DNA of 64,000 bases, taken from positions 1 through 64,000 of the forward strand of contig JANJVQ010000010.1 of assembly GCA_024710005.1 (NCBI GenBank). Direction: 5' to 3'. The translations under genes were made by a program, and so were the position numbers. The notes under the pieces were generated by a model. That model was not told the origin of the DNA. It saw only the letters and a list, made by a program, of their open reading frames with translations, and made no database searches. The stretch comes from Paludibacter sp. GTDB taxonomy: Bacteria > Bacteroidota > Bacteroidia > Bacteroidales > Paludibacteraceae. Below, piece after piece: positions 56,393 through 64,000 of this stretch (the stretch's first letter is position 1; every line of letters starts with the position of its first letter).

Positions 56393-57916
56393 TTATTTAT
56401 TGATTTCCAATAATTTATTTAGTTCGTTTGTTTTTTCTTTTCGAGTTTTTGCCAGATTGTTCCTTTCTCCTTGATCTTCTTTCAGGTTATAAAGTTGCGG
56501 GTTCAGATCATTCCCCAGTTCAGTTTTCGTCCAAAATTCAATGGGTTCATCCTGACTTGGTTCTATATATTTCCATCCATCTTTTACTATCGAAAGGGTG
56601 CTGTTGAGGTTTTGCTGGATAATAAAAGGTGCTCCTTTAGTTGTTCTGTTTTTGAGTAGCTTGCTTAAATCGCGACTGTCGGATGCGCTTCCTTCCTGTA
56701 AGCTTAGGCCTGTAATTGAAGCAAAAGAGGCAAAGAAATCAACCTGAGAAATCAGTCCGTTATTTGTTTTCCCCGGATTTTTGATCCCTTTAGGCCAGCG
56801 GACAATCAATGGTACTTTCGTGCCGGCTTCGTAGATACTGTACTTGCCGGCCCTCAGACCAGCTGCCGGTTTGTGGTTTCCCAGCAATTCTTGAGCATTA
56901 TCATGATATCCGTCGTCAACGACAGGTCCGTTGTCGCTGGTGACTATAACGATGGTGTTGTCGGCAATTCCAAGGCTATCCAGTACATGCATAATCCTTC
57001 CTACACTGAAATCAAACGATAATATGGCATCTCCGCGATCGCCCATACCCGATAAGCCTTTGAAGCGTGGATGTGGCACCCGTGGCACATGAATGTCGTG
57101 TGTGCCGAAATACAAAAAGAAGGGTTTCTGCTGATTTCTGATTATGAATTCACTTGCTTTATTGGTAATGTTATCTGCTATATCTTCATCATTCCACAGG
57201 GCTGACTTTCCTCCTTTCATATAACCAATACGCGAAATACCATTGATGATTGATTGATCGTGTCCCTGTGATGGGTGTAATTTCAGTAGTTCAGGATTCG
57301 TGAGGGCCGTTGGTTCTCCTTCAAAAGGGGTTGTGTAGCTGACTTCGATCGGATCATCGGGATCAAGATTGACCACCCTGCCGTTTTCAATATAAACACA
57401 GGGAACGCGGTCGCCGGTTGCTGCCATGATGTATGAATAATCGAAGCCGATGTCGCTCAGGTTGGGACTTACCAACCCGTTCCAGTTCTGTTTTCCACGT
57501 TCTCCTCCGAGACCTAAATGCCATTTGCCAATGGCGCCAGTCGCATACCCCGACGATTTAAACATATCGGGCATTGTAAATTGTTCCGGACTGATTAACA
57601 TGGGCGCATCGCCGGCTGCAATGCCGGTTCCTTCTTCCCTCCATGGGTACATGCCGGTGAGCATGCCGTAACGCGAAGGGGTACTGGTTGCCGAAGTGGC
57701 GTAACAGTTGACAAAGCGAATACCTTCATTGGCCAGCTTATCAGTGTTAGGCGTAGAAATGGTACTTGCACCGAGCCAGCTTAAATCTCCGTATCCTATG
57801 TCATCGGCCATGATAATGATAACATTGGGTTGATTGTTTGGCTCACGGTCAGAACTTGCACATGATGCAAATAATGCAATAGCTGGTAATACCGACAGTT
57901 TATCAGGAATTCTCAT
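56393..57916 (-). CDS. Lipoprotein sulfatase, Ser-type (family S1)
   Basis: 507 aa. The N-terminus has a lipobox (ALFASCASSDRE), so it is probably membrane- or surface-anchored. Sulfatase core: IIMADDIGYGDLSWLGAS (metal Asp-Asp), the formylglycine site SATSTPSRYGMLTGMYPW with Ser in the S-x-P-S-R motif, IGKWHLGLGG (catalytic Lys/His), and VTSDNGPVVD. Ser rather than Cys means activation by a radical-SAM maturase (anSME type), which is not in this window. Divergent from the hybrid regulator across 221 bp. Likely desulfates a glycosaminoglycan-like chain; the precise substrate is unknown. Confidence 0.92.
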   Translation of the reverse strand: MRIPDKLSVLPAIALFASCASSDREPNNQPNVIIIMADDIGYGDLSWLGASTISTPNTDKLANEGIRFVNCYATSATSTPSRYGMLTGMYPWREEGTGIAAGDAPMLISPEQFTMPDMFKSSGYATGAIGKWHLGLGGERGKQNWNGLVSPNLSDIGFDYSYIMAATGDRVPCVYIENGRVVNLDPDDPIEVSYTTPFEGEPTALTNPELLKLHPSQGHDQSIINGISRIGYMKGGKSALWNDEDIADNITNKASEFIIRNQQKPFFLYFGTHDIHVPRVPHPRFKGLSGMGDRGDAILSFDFSVGRIMHVLDSLGIADNTIVIVTSDNGPVVDDGYHDNAQELLGNHKPAAGLRAGKYSIYEAGTKVPLIVRWPKGIKNPGKTNNGLISQVDFFASFASITGLSLQEGSASDSRDLSKLLKNRTTKGAPFIIQQNLNSTLSIVKDGWKYIEPSQDEPIEFWTKTELGNDLNPQLYNLKEDQGERNNLAKTRKEKTNELNKLLEINK

Positions 57917-57963
57917 TAGTTTTCTCGAATTAGTTGTGTAACTTGTATTTTCAGGATGTCTGA

Positions 57964-57971
57964 CAAAAGTA
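57964..57971 (-). promoter_or_regulatory. Putative -7 box of the sulfatase gene (TACTTTTG)
   Basis: A TAnnTTTG match on the minus strand, 48 bp before the start; a weak -33 (TCTG, complement of 57991-57994) lies 19 bp upstream. Confidence 0.5.
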
Positions 57972-58063
57972 AATATTTCTATATTACTGTCAGAAGCTTT
58001 TTGGTTATTAGCATGTTAATCGAACGATACAGGGACTATTTACGAACAATTTTATACCTTGTG

Positions 58064-58101
58064 ATTGCGTATTGACAATGAAATATATGTATATTTGTCA
58101 A
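58064..58101 (+). promoter_or_regulatory. Promoter of the hybrid regulator with overlapping inverted repeat
   Basis: TATATTTG -7 box at 58090-58097 with ATTG 22 bp upstream (58064-58067). An inverted repeat TTGACA (58072-58077) / TGTCAA (58096-58101) brackets the -7 box and could be an operator. The start codon is at 58138. Confidence 0.55.
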
Positions 58102-58137
58102 CCTTAAAACTGTAACACGGTATTAAAAACTGACATT

Positions 58138-61100
58138 ATGCGAAGCAAATCATTATTCCTTGGATTTATTGTTTTAATCATCAGTCATACGCTGACTGCG
58201 GCTGATGATATATATTTCTCCAAAATCGGAATTGAACAGGGATTATCACAGCTTTCTGTTATGACTATCTATCAGGATGAGTTGGGTATAATGTGGTTTG
58301 GCACACGTGAAGGTATCAGCAGGTACAACGGGAATTCGATGGAACTGATTAAGCCGGTATTGAATGACAGCAACTCGTTGAACGGAAGTCTGGTCAAGAA
58401 TATTTGTGGAAACAGAAATGGCTCAGTCTTTATTCACAGTCAGAATGGTGTCAATGAATACGATATACGTACCGGAAAAATGAGCATCATCCAGCGTGAG
58501 AACGTGGATGCCATTGCTTATGGCGTCAGAAATCTGTGGATTTCAGAGGGAAACAGACTATATGCCTGGCAGGAGGGCAAAAAGACGCTGTATCTCGAAA
58601 TAAATGAAATTAAATCTCCTATCCGGGCAATTATGCAGACATCGGATCAACGTATTATTATAGGAACGTTATCTTCAGGAGTGTATATAATCGATCAGAA
58701 TAAAAAACACAGGTTGGTAATTGCGGATTGCAGTCAGGTTTCTTCTTTGTTTGAAGATGAAAAGAAAAACATTTGGGTGGGAACGTGGCAGGATGGTTTG
58801 TTCAAAATTGAAAGAAACGGCAATATTCGAAACTACAAGCATGATGAACGTAATAAAACGGCTATCTCGTCAAACTTTGTTCGTACAATTTGTCAGGATA
58901 ACAATCATTTTCTGTGGGTTGGAACCCGCAGGGGATTAGATAAAATGAATATCGATTCGGAAATATTTAGTCATTACCAGTCAGGAGGGACTCCTTCACT
59001 TGAATTATCCAATGAATCGGTATGGTCGCTTTTCAAAGATTCACAGGGTACCATTTGGGCCGGGACTTATTTCGGTGGTGTTAATTACTTCAATCCTGAT
59101 ATTGACTTTTACAATTTTCATAATTTACGTCAGGGTGTTTTTTTTAATAAGACTTTTCCTATTATAAGTGAAGTAATTGAGGATAAAAATGGTCAACTGA
59201 TTCTGTGTACGGAAGGTGACGGATTAGTCATTTATAATCCTAAAACTAAAACGTACAGAAATATCAGATCCGGAGCCAATGGCAGCGGTTTGTCATCTGA
59301 TAATATTAAAACAGCTTACTATGATGCGGATGAACATGTCGTGTGGCTGGGGACGCATCTGGGAGGTGTAACGCGTGTAAATCTTCAAAGTTTTCAAACA
59401 GAGCAGATTAAGCGTATTAGACCTGACTGGGAGCAATCAGATATTGTTCGGGCAATAGTTCCATATAAGGGTAATTTGCTGATTGCTACCTATAATGGTT
59501 TGTTTGTACTGGATAAACATACACGAAATATCAGTCTGTTTTCGGATAAGTTGCATAAAGAGGTCAGTTATTGTGTAGATTTAAAAATACTGGATGATGA
59601 TATGTGGATTGCCAGCAGGGGATTGTTTCGTTATAATCTGAAAACAGGTAGGGTTCATGCTTATTACCGACAAAGTGGTGATTCGGCTTCGTTAAGTCAT
59701 GATAATGTGATGAAATTGCTTGTCGACAGCAAAAAGAGATTGTGGATTGCAACCAATGGGGGAGGCATTAATCTGTATGACCCTAAAACAGACACATTCC
59801 GAAATTACAACAGTCGAAATGCCGGTTTAAAGAATGATTATATCAGCAACCTGATGGAATCTAAGTTTGGTTACATTTTCATTTCCACGACACACGGGTT
59901 AACCTTGCTGGATGTCGAAAATAGCAAAACCTACAATTATGCCTCTGAGAATGGTTTTCCGTTAAACTCACTTTACAATGGCGGCATGTGTACCCTGCGT
60001 TCAGGTGAAATTTATGTTGCAGGCATGAACGGGATGGTGTCATTTTACGAGGAAAACCTGTCGACCCCTCAACGGGCTTTTAACCTCAATCTGGTAAATC
60101 TCTGGATTAACAACAACCTTATTTTACCGGGAGATGAAAGTGGCGTGCTGAAAATGTCTCTACCATACACAAATACAATCAGGCTGAATCATAAACAATC
60201 CATGTTGACGGTTGAATTTGCCTCCAATAATTATATCACATTCAACAAACCCTTATATCGTTATCGCTTGGAAGGATTGTCGGATAACTGGACTGAACTC
60301 CCGATGGGGATCAATAAACTAAATTTCATGAACCTGAACCCGGGCAATTATCGTTTGCATGTGCAGGCACTTTCGCCCATTGATAAAGAGCCGGTTGCAA
60401 ATACCTATTTGCAGATGCAGGTTTTTCCTCCTTTCTACCGGGCCTGGTATGCCTATCTGTTTTATGTTTTACTGGTTCTTTTTCTGGTCTGGAGATACAT
60501 CGTTTTTACACGTTCCAAACTCTTGCTAAAAACTTCGCTTGAATATGAAAAGAAAGAAAAAGAGCATATAGAAGAGGTAAATCAGTCGAAGTTGCGTTTT
60601 TTCACCAATATCTCCCATGAATTCAGGACACCGCTGACGCTCATTGCCGGTCAGGTTGATATGCTGATGCAAATGAGTAATATCCAACCCACTGTTTTCA
60701 ACCGCATCTTAAATATTAAAAGGAATACCCTGAATATGCAGAACCTGATTAATGAACTGCTCGAATTCAGGAAAAGTGAACAGGGGCATCTTGCTGTGAA
60801 AGTGGTTCAGCGGGATATAGTCGAATTTCTGTACGAAATATACCTGTCGTTTACAGAATATGCTAATTACAGGAATGTAAAATTTGAATTTGAAAATGCT
60901 GGTTTACGCCTGAATCTGTGGTTTGATCCCGTGCAAATGCAGAAAGTATTTTATAATTTGATTTCCAATGCTTTTAAATATACGCACAAAGAAGGTCGCA
61001 TAGGTATTGGTGTCACTGAAACAGCCGGTGAAGTAATCATTGAAATTACCGACAGTGGAATCGGAATAGAGCCGGAAGCCATTGAGAAGATATTCGACAG

Positions 61101-62184
61101 ATTTTATCAGGCAGAAAATGGCCTGCAGATTAACAACATGGCACCAGGGACTGGTATCGGGCTGGCGCTTACAAAAAATATCATAGAAGCCCACAAGGCC
61201 GATATTCATGTTATCAGTACGAAGGAAGTCGGGACGAAATTTATTGTCACGCTGAAAAAGGGAAATTCGCATTTTTCGGAAGAACAAATGGGTCATGACA
61301 AAGCGAATGAAGAATCCTGTCTGGTTTGTCTGGAAGAACTTGATAGCGAATTTATGGCCGAAATGAAAGAGACTCAGGTCAGAAATAATGAACCTTTGTA
61401 TTCCATGCTCATCGTGGAGGATAATGATGAGTTGAGAGAAATGCTGAAACAGGTTTTTGAACCAATCTATAAAATTTATACAGCAGCTGACGGAGAAGAA
61501 GGCCTGACCATGACCATGGAACATCAACCGGATATTGTGCTGAGTGACTTGATGATGCCCAGGATGTCGGGAAGCGAGATGTGTTCCAAAATCAAAAACA
61601 ATTTCCTGGTTTGTCACATACCGGTGGTATTACTCACAGCGCAGACGGCTGTTGAATATAATATTGAAGGATTGCGATTGGGAGCTGATGATTATATTAC
61701 GAAGCCATTTAACATAAAGACCCTGATAACCAGGTGCAATAACTTGGTTAACAACCGGCGAATCCTGCAGGAAAAGTTTAGTCGCCAAGTCGATTCGTCG
61801 CCCCGACTGGTTGCAACCAATCAACTCGACCGGGAATTTTTGGAAAAGGCCCAGCAAGTTGTAGAAGCTCACCTTGATGACAGCGAATTCGATGTGCCGG
61901 CCTTTTCACGCGAAATGGCTCTGGGTCGCACGAAACTTTTCACGAAAATAAAAGGAATCACGGGACAAACGCCCAATGACTTTATCATCAACGTGAAACT
62001 CAAGAAGGCGGCACACTGGCTTACCAACAATCCGGAATACAATATTTCCGATATTACCTATATGCTCGGTTTCAGTTCGCCGAAGTATTTCTCCAAATGT
62101 TTCAAGGAACAGTTTGGGATTTCTCCATCAGTCTACCGGAAAGGCGATGGGAGTGAGGAAGAAATGGAGGAGGATGAGGAATGA
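58138..62184 (+). CDS. Hybrid two-component system regulator (HTCS)
   Basis: 1348 aa. Signal peptide; about 12-14 Reg_prop propeller repeats (for example GLSQLSVMTIYQDELGIMWF, then GTREGISRYNG); Y_Y_Y domain (FNKPLYRYRLEGLSDNWTEL, about 705-725); one TM helix (YAYLFYVLLVLFLVWRYIVF). Then HisKA FFTNISHEFRTPLTLIAGQV (His about 826), HATPase_c (DSGIGIEPEAIEKIFDRF; GTGIGLALT), receiver IVLSDLMMPRMSG (Asp about 1136), and an AraC-type HTH (ITYMLGFSSPKYFSKCFKEQ). HTCSs bind oligosaccharides released from a specific polysaccharide and activate the linked locus. The sulfatase and lyase on either side are the likely targets. Confidence 0.95.
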   Translation: MRSKSLFLGFIVLIISHTLTAADDIYFSKIGIEQGLSQLSVMTIYQDELGIMWFGTREGISRYNGNSMELIKPVLNDSNSLNGSLVKNICGNRNGSVFIHSQNGVNEYDIRTGKMSIIQRENVDAIAYGVRNLWISEGNRLYAWQEGKKTLYLEINEIKSPIRAIMQTSDQRIIIGTLSSGVYIIDQNKKHRLVIADCSQVSSLFEDEKKNIWVGTWQDGLFKIERNGNIRNYKHDERNKTAISSNFVRTICQDNNHFLWVGTRRGLDKMNIDSEIFSHYQSGGTPSLELSNESVWSLFKDSQGTIWAGTYFGGVNYFNPDIDFYNFHNLRQGVFFNKTFPIISEVIEDKNGQLILCTEGDGLVIYNPKTKTYRNIRSGANGSGLSSDNIKTAYYDADEHVVWLGTHLGGVTRVNLQSFQTEQIKRIRPDWEQSDIVRAIVPYKGNLLIATYNGLFVLDKHTRNISLFSDKLHKEVSYCVDLKILDDDMWIASRGLFRYNLKTGRVHAYYRQSGDSASLSHDNVMKLLVDSKKRLWIATNGGGINLYDPKTDTFRNYNSRNAGLKNDYISNLMESKFGYIFISTTHGLTLLDVENSKTYNYASENGFPLNSLYNGGMCTLRSGEIYVAGMNGMVSFYEENLSTPQRAFNLNLVNLWINNNLILPGDESGVLKMSLPYTNTIRLNHKQSMLTVEFASNNYITFNKPLYRYRLEGLSDNWTELPMGINKLNFMNLNPGNYRLHVQALSPIDKEPVANTYLQMQVFPPFYRAWYAYLFYVLLVLFLVWRYIVFTRSKLLLKTSLEYEKKEKEHIEEVNQSKLRFFTNISHEFRTPLTLIAGQVDMLMQMSNIQPTVFNRILNIKRNTLNMQNLINELLEFRKSEQGHLAVKVVQRDIVEFLYEIYLSFTEYANYRNVKFEFENAGLRLNLWFDPVQMQKVFYNLISNAFKYTHKEGRIGIGVTETAGEVIIEITDSGIGIEPEAIEKIFDRFYQAENGLQINNMAPGTGIGLALTKNIIEAHKADIHVISTKEVGTKFIVTLKKGNSHFSEEQMGHDKANEESCLVCLEELDSEFMAEMKETQVRNNEPLYSMLIVEDNDELREMLKQVFEPIYKIYTAADGEEGLTMTMEHQPDIVLSDLMMPRMSGSEMCSKIKNNFLVCHIPVVLLTAQTAVEYNIEGLRLGADDYITKPFNIKTLITRCNNLVNNRRILQEKFSRQVDSSPRLVATNQLDREFLEKAQQVVEAHLDDSEFDVPAFSREMALGRTKLFTKIKGITGQTPNDFIINVKLKKAAHWLTNNPEYNISDITYMLGFSSPKYFSKCFKEQFGISPSVYRKGDGSEEEMEEDEE

Positions 62185-62194
62185 TTTGAAGTAG

Positions 62195-62215
62195 GGGCAG
62201 GGTTTATCCCTGCCC
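62195..62215 (+). terminator. Hairpin after the hybrid regulator gene
   Basis: Perfect stem GGGCAGGG/CCCTGCCC (62195-62202 and 62208-62215) with a 5-nt loop, 11 bp past the stop. It lacks a U-tract, so it may be an intercistronic repeat or an mRNA-stabilising hairpin instead of an intrinsic terminator. Confidence 0.5.
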
Positions 62216-62362
62216 ATCGATAATTCCAATTTGGCAATTGTGTCGTTGGTATGGGATGTTTTCTGTACAATTTTACCCCCTTTTCTGATGATAATTTATC
62301 CATAAGCTGAATTATTTACCTTAATTTTACATTCGAAAATTATTAAGTATAAATAATATCGC

Positions 62363-64000
62363 ATGAAAAACTTCTTATTCGTTATCACTTTTCTCTGCAT
62401 AAGCCTTTTCGCACATGCTTCTGCCGAACGCAATTTGCTGGCACAAAACAATAGTTCCGCAAAACTGGCCGGCATGCTGGTGATGGATCGCGCATGGGTG
62501 CCGTATCCTGCTTATAACGACCGTGCGGGTTGGGATAAATTACTTGGTGACAACAAGGATGTTTTAATTAAAAGAGGTGAAAAACAACTTGCCTATCAGT
62601 GGCAGGTAATCAAAGCAACTGATTACTTAGAGTATGAACGTTCGGGTGACCGGAATATCATGCAAAACCCCAATTCTGATAACAACAATGCCTTGTCGGA
62701 TTTGGTATTGGCCGAGTTGGCGGAAGGAAAGGGGCGTTTTTTGGATCAAATCATCAACGGGGTATATTATAATTGTGAGCGGACTTCCTGGGTATTGTCG
62801 GCCCACCTTACTGCACAATTGTCGAAACGCACCTTGCCCGATCATACCGAACAGGTGATTGACCTGGGTTCCGGGGAGCTTGGCTCATTTCTGAGTTGGG
62901 TATATTATTTCTTTCATGCAGAGTTTGATAAAGTCAATCCGATTATATCCCAACGACTATATGATGAAATCAAACATAAAATCATCGATCCTTACCGGAA
63001 TGTCGACCGTTTCTGGTGGATGGGCTTTATTCCCCGCTCCGATGGCATGGTGAATAACTGGAATCCCTGGACTAACTTCAATTGTTTGCAATCCATTGCT
63101 TTGCTCGAAGATGATCGTGAACAACTCAGCAAGGATTTGTATCGCAGCATGTTGTCGGTCGATAAGTTTATTAATTATGTAAACGAAGATGGCGCCTGCG
63201 AAGAGGGACCATCTTACTGGGGACATGCCGCCGGAAAGCTTTACGACTATCTGCAGCTGGTTCATTATATGACTGCCGGAGGTGTAACGCTGTTTGATCA
63301 TCCGATGATTAAAGATATGGGAGAATATATTTCCCGTAGTTATGTTGGTAACAGTTGGGTGGTTAATTTCGCAGATGCATCCGCGAAGTTTTCTGCACCT
63401 GAAAGCCTGATTTATCGTTACGGTAAAGCGGTTAAAAGTAAGGAAATGATGGGATTTGCTTCGTATCTTGCACAACAGAAAAGTTCGACTATCGATTACG
63501 GGATTGATTTTTTCAGGGTGTTGGAATCTCTTACCTACAATCAGGAATTAAAAGGCTATACTGCATCCCACATTACACCTGATGTTACCGTATATCCTGA
63601 AACACAGTTTTATTATTTCAAAAACAACAACGATTTCTTTCTGGCAACTAAAGGCGGTTATAATGCCGAAAGTCACAACCACAACGATGCCGGGACTTTT
63701 TCTCTCTGGATTGATAAAACTCCCATATTCATTGATGCCGGTGTGGGAACCTATACCCGTCAGACTTTTGGACCAGAACGCTACAGCATCTGGACCATGC
63801 GCAGCAATTACCACAATTTACCTTCGGTAAACGGTGTTGAGCAAAAATTTGGAAAGCAGTATAAAGCAAATGATATACTTGTAGATGAGAAAAAGAAAAC
63901 ACTGTCACTCAATATAGCTTCAGCATATACTGAAGAAGCTACCGTAAAACAATGGATTCGTTCTTATCAGTTAAAAGCCAATGAATTGATTGTAAAAGAT
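62363..64000 (+). CDS. Heparinase II/III-like polysaccharide lyase (partial, runs off the right edge)
   Basis: 546 codons visible. Signal peptide (NFLFVITFLCISLFAHASA). The helical (alpha/alpha)5-6 toroid domain includes RFWWMGFIPRSDGMVNNWNP, FNCLQSIALLEDD and NEDGACEEGPSYWGHAAGKL, with candidate catalytic Asn and Tyr. The Hepar_II_III beta-sandwich begins with GGYNAESHNHNDAGTFSLWI (metal/catalytic His) and IFIDAGVGTYTRQTFGPERY. Family members eliminate uronic-acid linkages in heparin/heparan sulfate, alginate or related chains. The sulfatase and amino-sugar genes nearby favour a glycosaminoglycan-like substrate (inference). The C-terminus is outside the window. Confidence 0.9.
   Translation, partial: MKNFLFVITFLCISLFAHASAERNLLAQNNSSAKLAGMLVMDRAWVPYPAYNDRAGWDKLLGDNKDVLIKRGEKQLAYQWQVIKATDYLEYERSGDRNIMQNPNSDNNNALSDLVLAELAEGKGRFLDQIINGVYYNCERTSWVLSAHLTAQLSKRTLPDHTEQVIDLGSGELGSFLSWVYYFFHAEFDKVNPIISQRLYDEIKHKIIDPYRNVDRFWWMGFIPRSDGMVNNWNPWTNFNCLQSIALLEDDREQLSKDLYRSMLSVDKFINYVNEDGACEEGPSYWGHAAGKLYDYLQLVHYMTAGGVTLFDHPMIKDMGEYISRSYVGNSWVVNFADASAKFSAPESLIYRYGKAVKSKEMMGFASYLAQQKSSTIDYGIDFFRVLESLTYNQELKGYTASHITPDVTVYPETQFYYFKNNNDFFLATKGGYNAESHNHNDAGTFSLWIDKTPIFIDAGVGTYTRQTFGPERYSIWTMRSNYHNLPSVNGVEQKFGKQYKANDILVDEKKKTLSLNIASAYTEEATVKQWIRSYQLKANELIVKD

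Noticed and set aside
60904-61617. 237-codon open frame antisense to the hybrid regulator
   Set aside because: It lies wholly opposite the kinase/receiver domains of a clearly real gene. It is rich in His and Phe (the mirror of the sense codons) and has no domain or start context.

Overview
The window looks like a chromosomal segment of a Bacteroidota member (Bacteroidales/Marinilabiliales-like is my best guess). The evidence is Bacteroidota-type promoters (TTTG-N19/20-TAnnTTTG), few Shine-Dalgarno sites, a giant hybrid two-component regulator, OMP beta-barrel/TonB-type receptors, a DUF5020 porin, the long NagB-PIG-L fusion, and a sulfatase plus heparinase-type lyase locus. It falls into an accessory, defence-rich left part (about 1-28 kb) and a core/catabolic right part (about 28-64 kb).

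1-12.8 kb: an array of integron-type gene cassettes. At least five long imperfect palindromes (about 440-569, 1792-1926, 2968-3104, 8182-8309 and 11300-11369) separate co-oriented genes. For three cassettes the first bases after the recombination point are the reverse complement of the R'' box at the cassette's own end: GTTAGGC/GCCTAAC, GTTATCGGC/GCCGATAAC and GTTAGCTCTC/GAGAGCTAAT. No integrase is in view. Cargo: an MFS transporter; a VOC/glyoxalase-fold protein; a 5.2-kb three-gene cassette (four-TM protein, 1194-aa nuclease-RecQ helicase, coiled-coil tail-anchored protein); a HEPN-motif protein; a PIN-like protein. An IS1182-family element sits inside the fourth attC. The three-gene cassette is the best candidate here for an undescribed system, most likely anti-phage.

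13-22 kb: a type I restriction-modification operon on the minus strand (hsdM, hsdS, a membrane-protein gene, hsdR, and a 58-aa ORF). Upstream of it lies a stand-alone methyltransferase-specificity fusion whose catalytic motifs are destroyed. 22-28 kb: small accessory genes (secreted/lipoproteins, a macro-like and a SLOG-like protein), a YedK/HMCES-type SRAP protein, and a polymerase V pair in the order umuC-umuD.

28-34.5 kb: a planctomycete-style quartet (PPC-domain protein, DUF1501, DUF1549/DUF1553, Rid/chorismatase-like). 34.5-44 kb: an outer-membrane beta-barrel receptor, a BvgS-like hybrid kinase, a purine permease paired with a Tsx-like DUF5020 porin, and a PlpD-like patatin/BamA protein. 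44-49.4 kb: a cytochrome c-sugar dehydrogenase coupled to a TonB receptor, and a DEAD-box RNA helicase.

49.6-64 kb: glycan catabolism. It holds a GH2 beta-galactosidase, a NagB-like/PIG-L fusion with a degenerate NagB half, an N-acetylhexosamine-kinase-like enzyme, a Ser-type sulfatase, a hybrid two-component regulator and the start of a heparinase II/III-type lyase. Together they suggest use of a sulfated, amino-sugar-containing polysaccharide.
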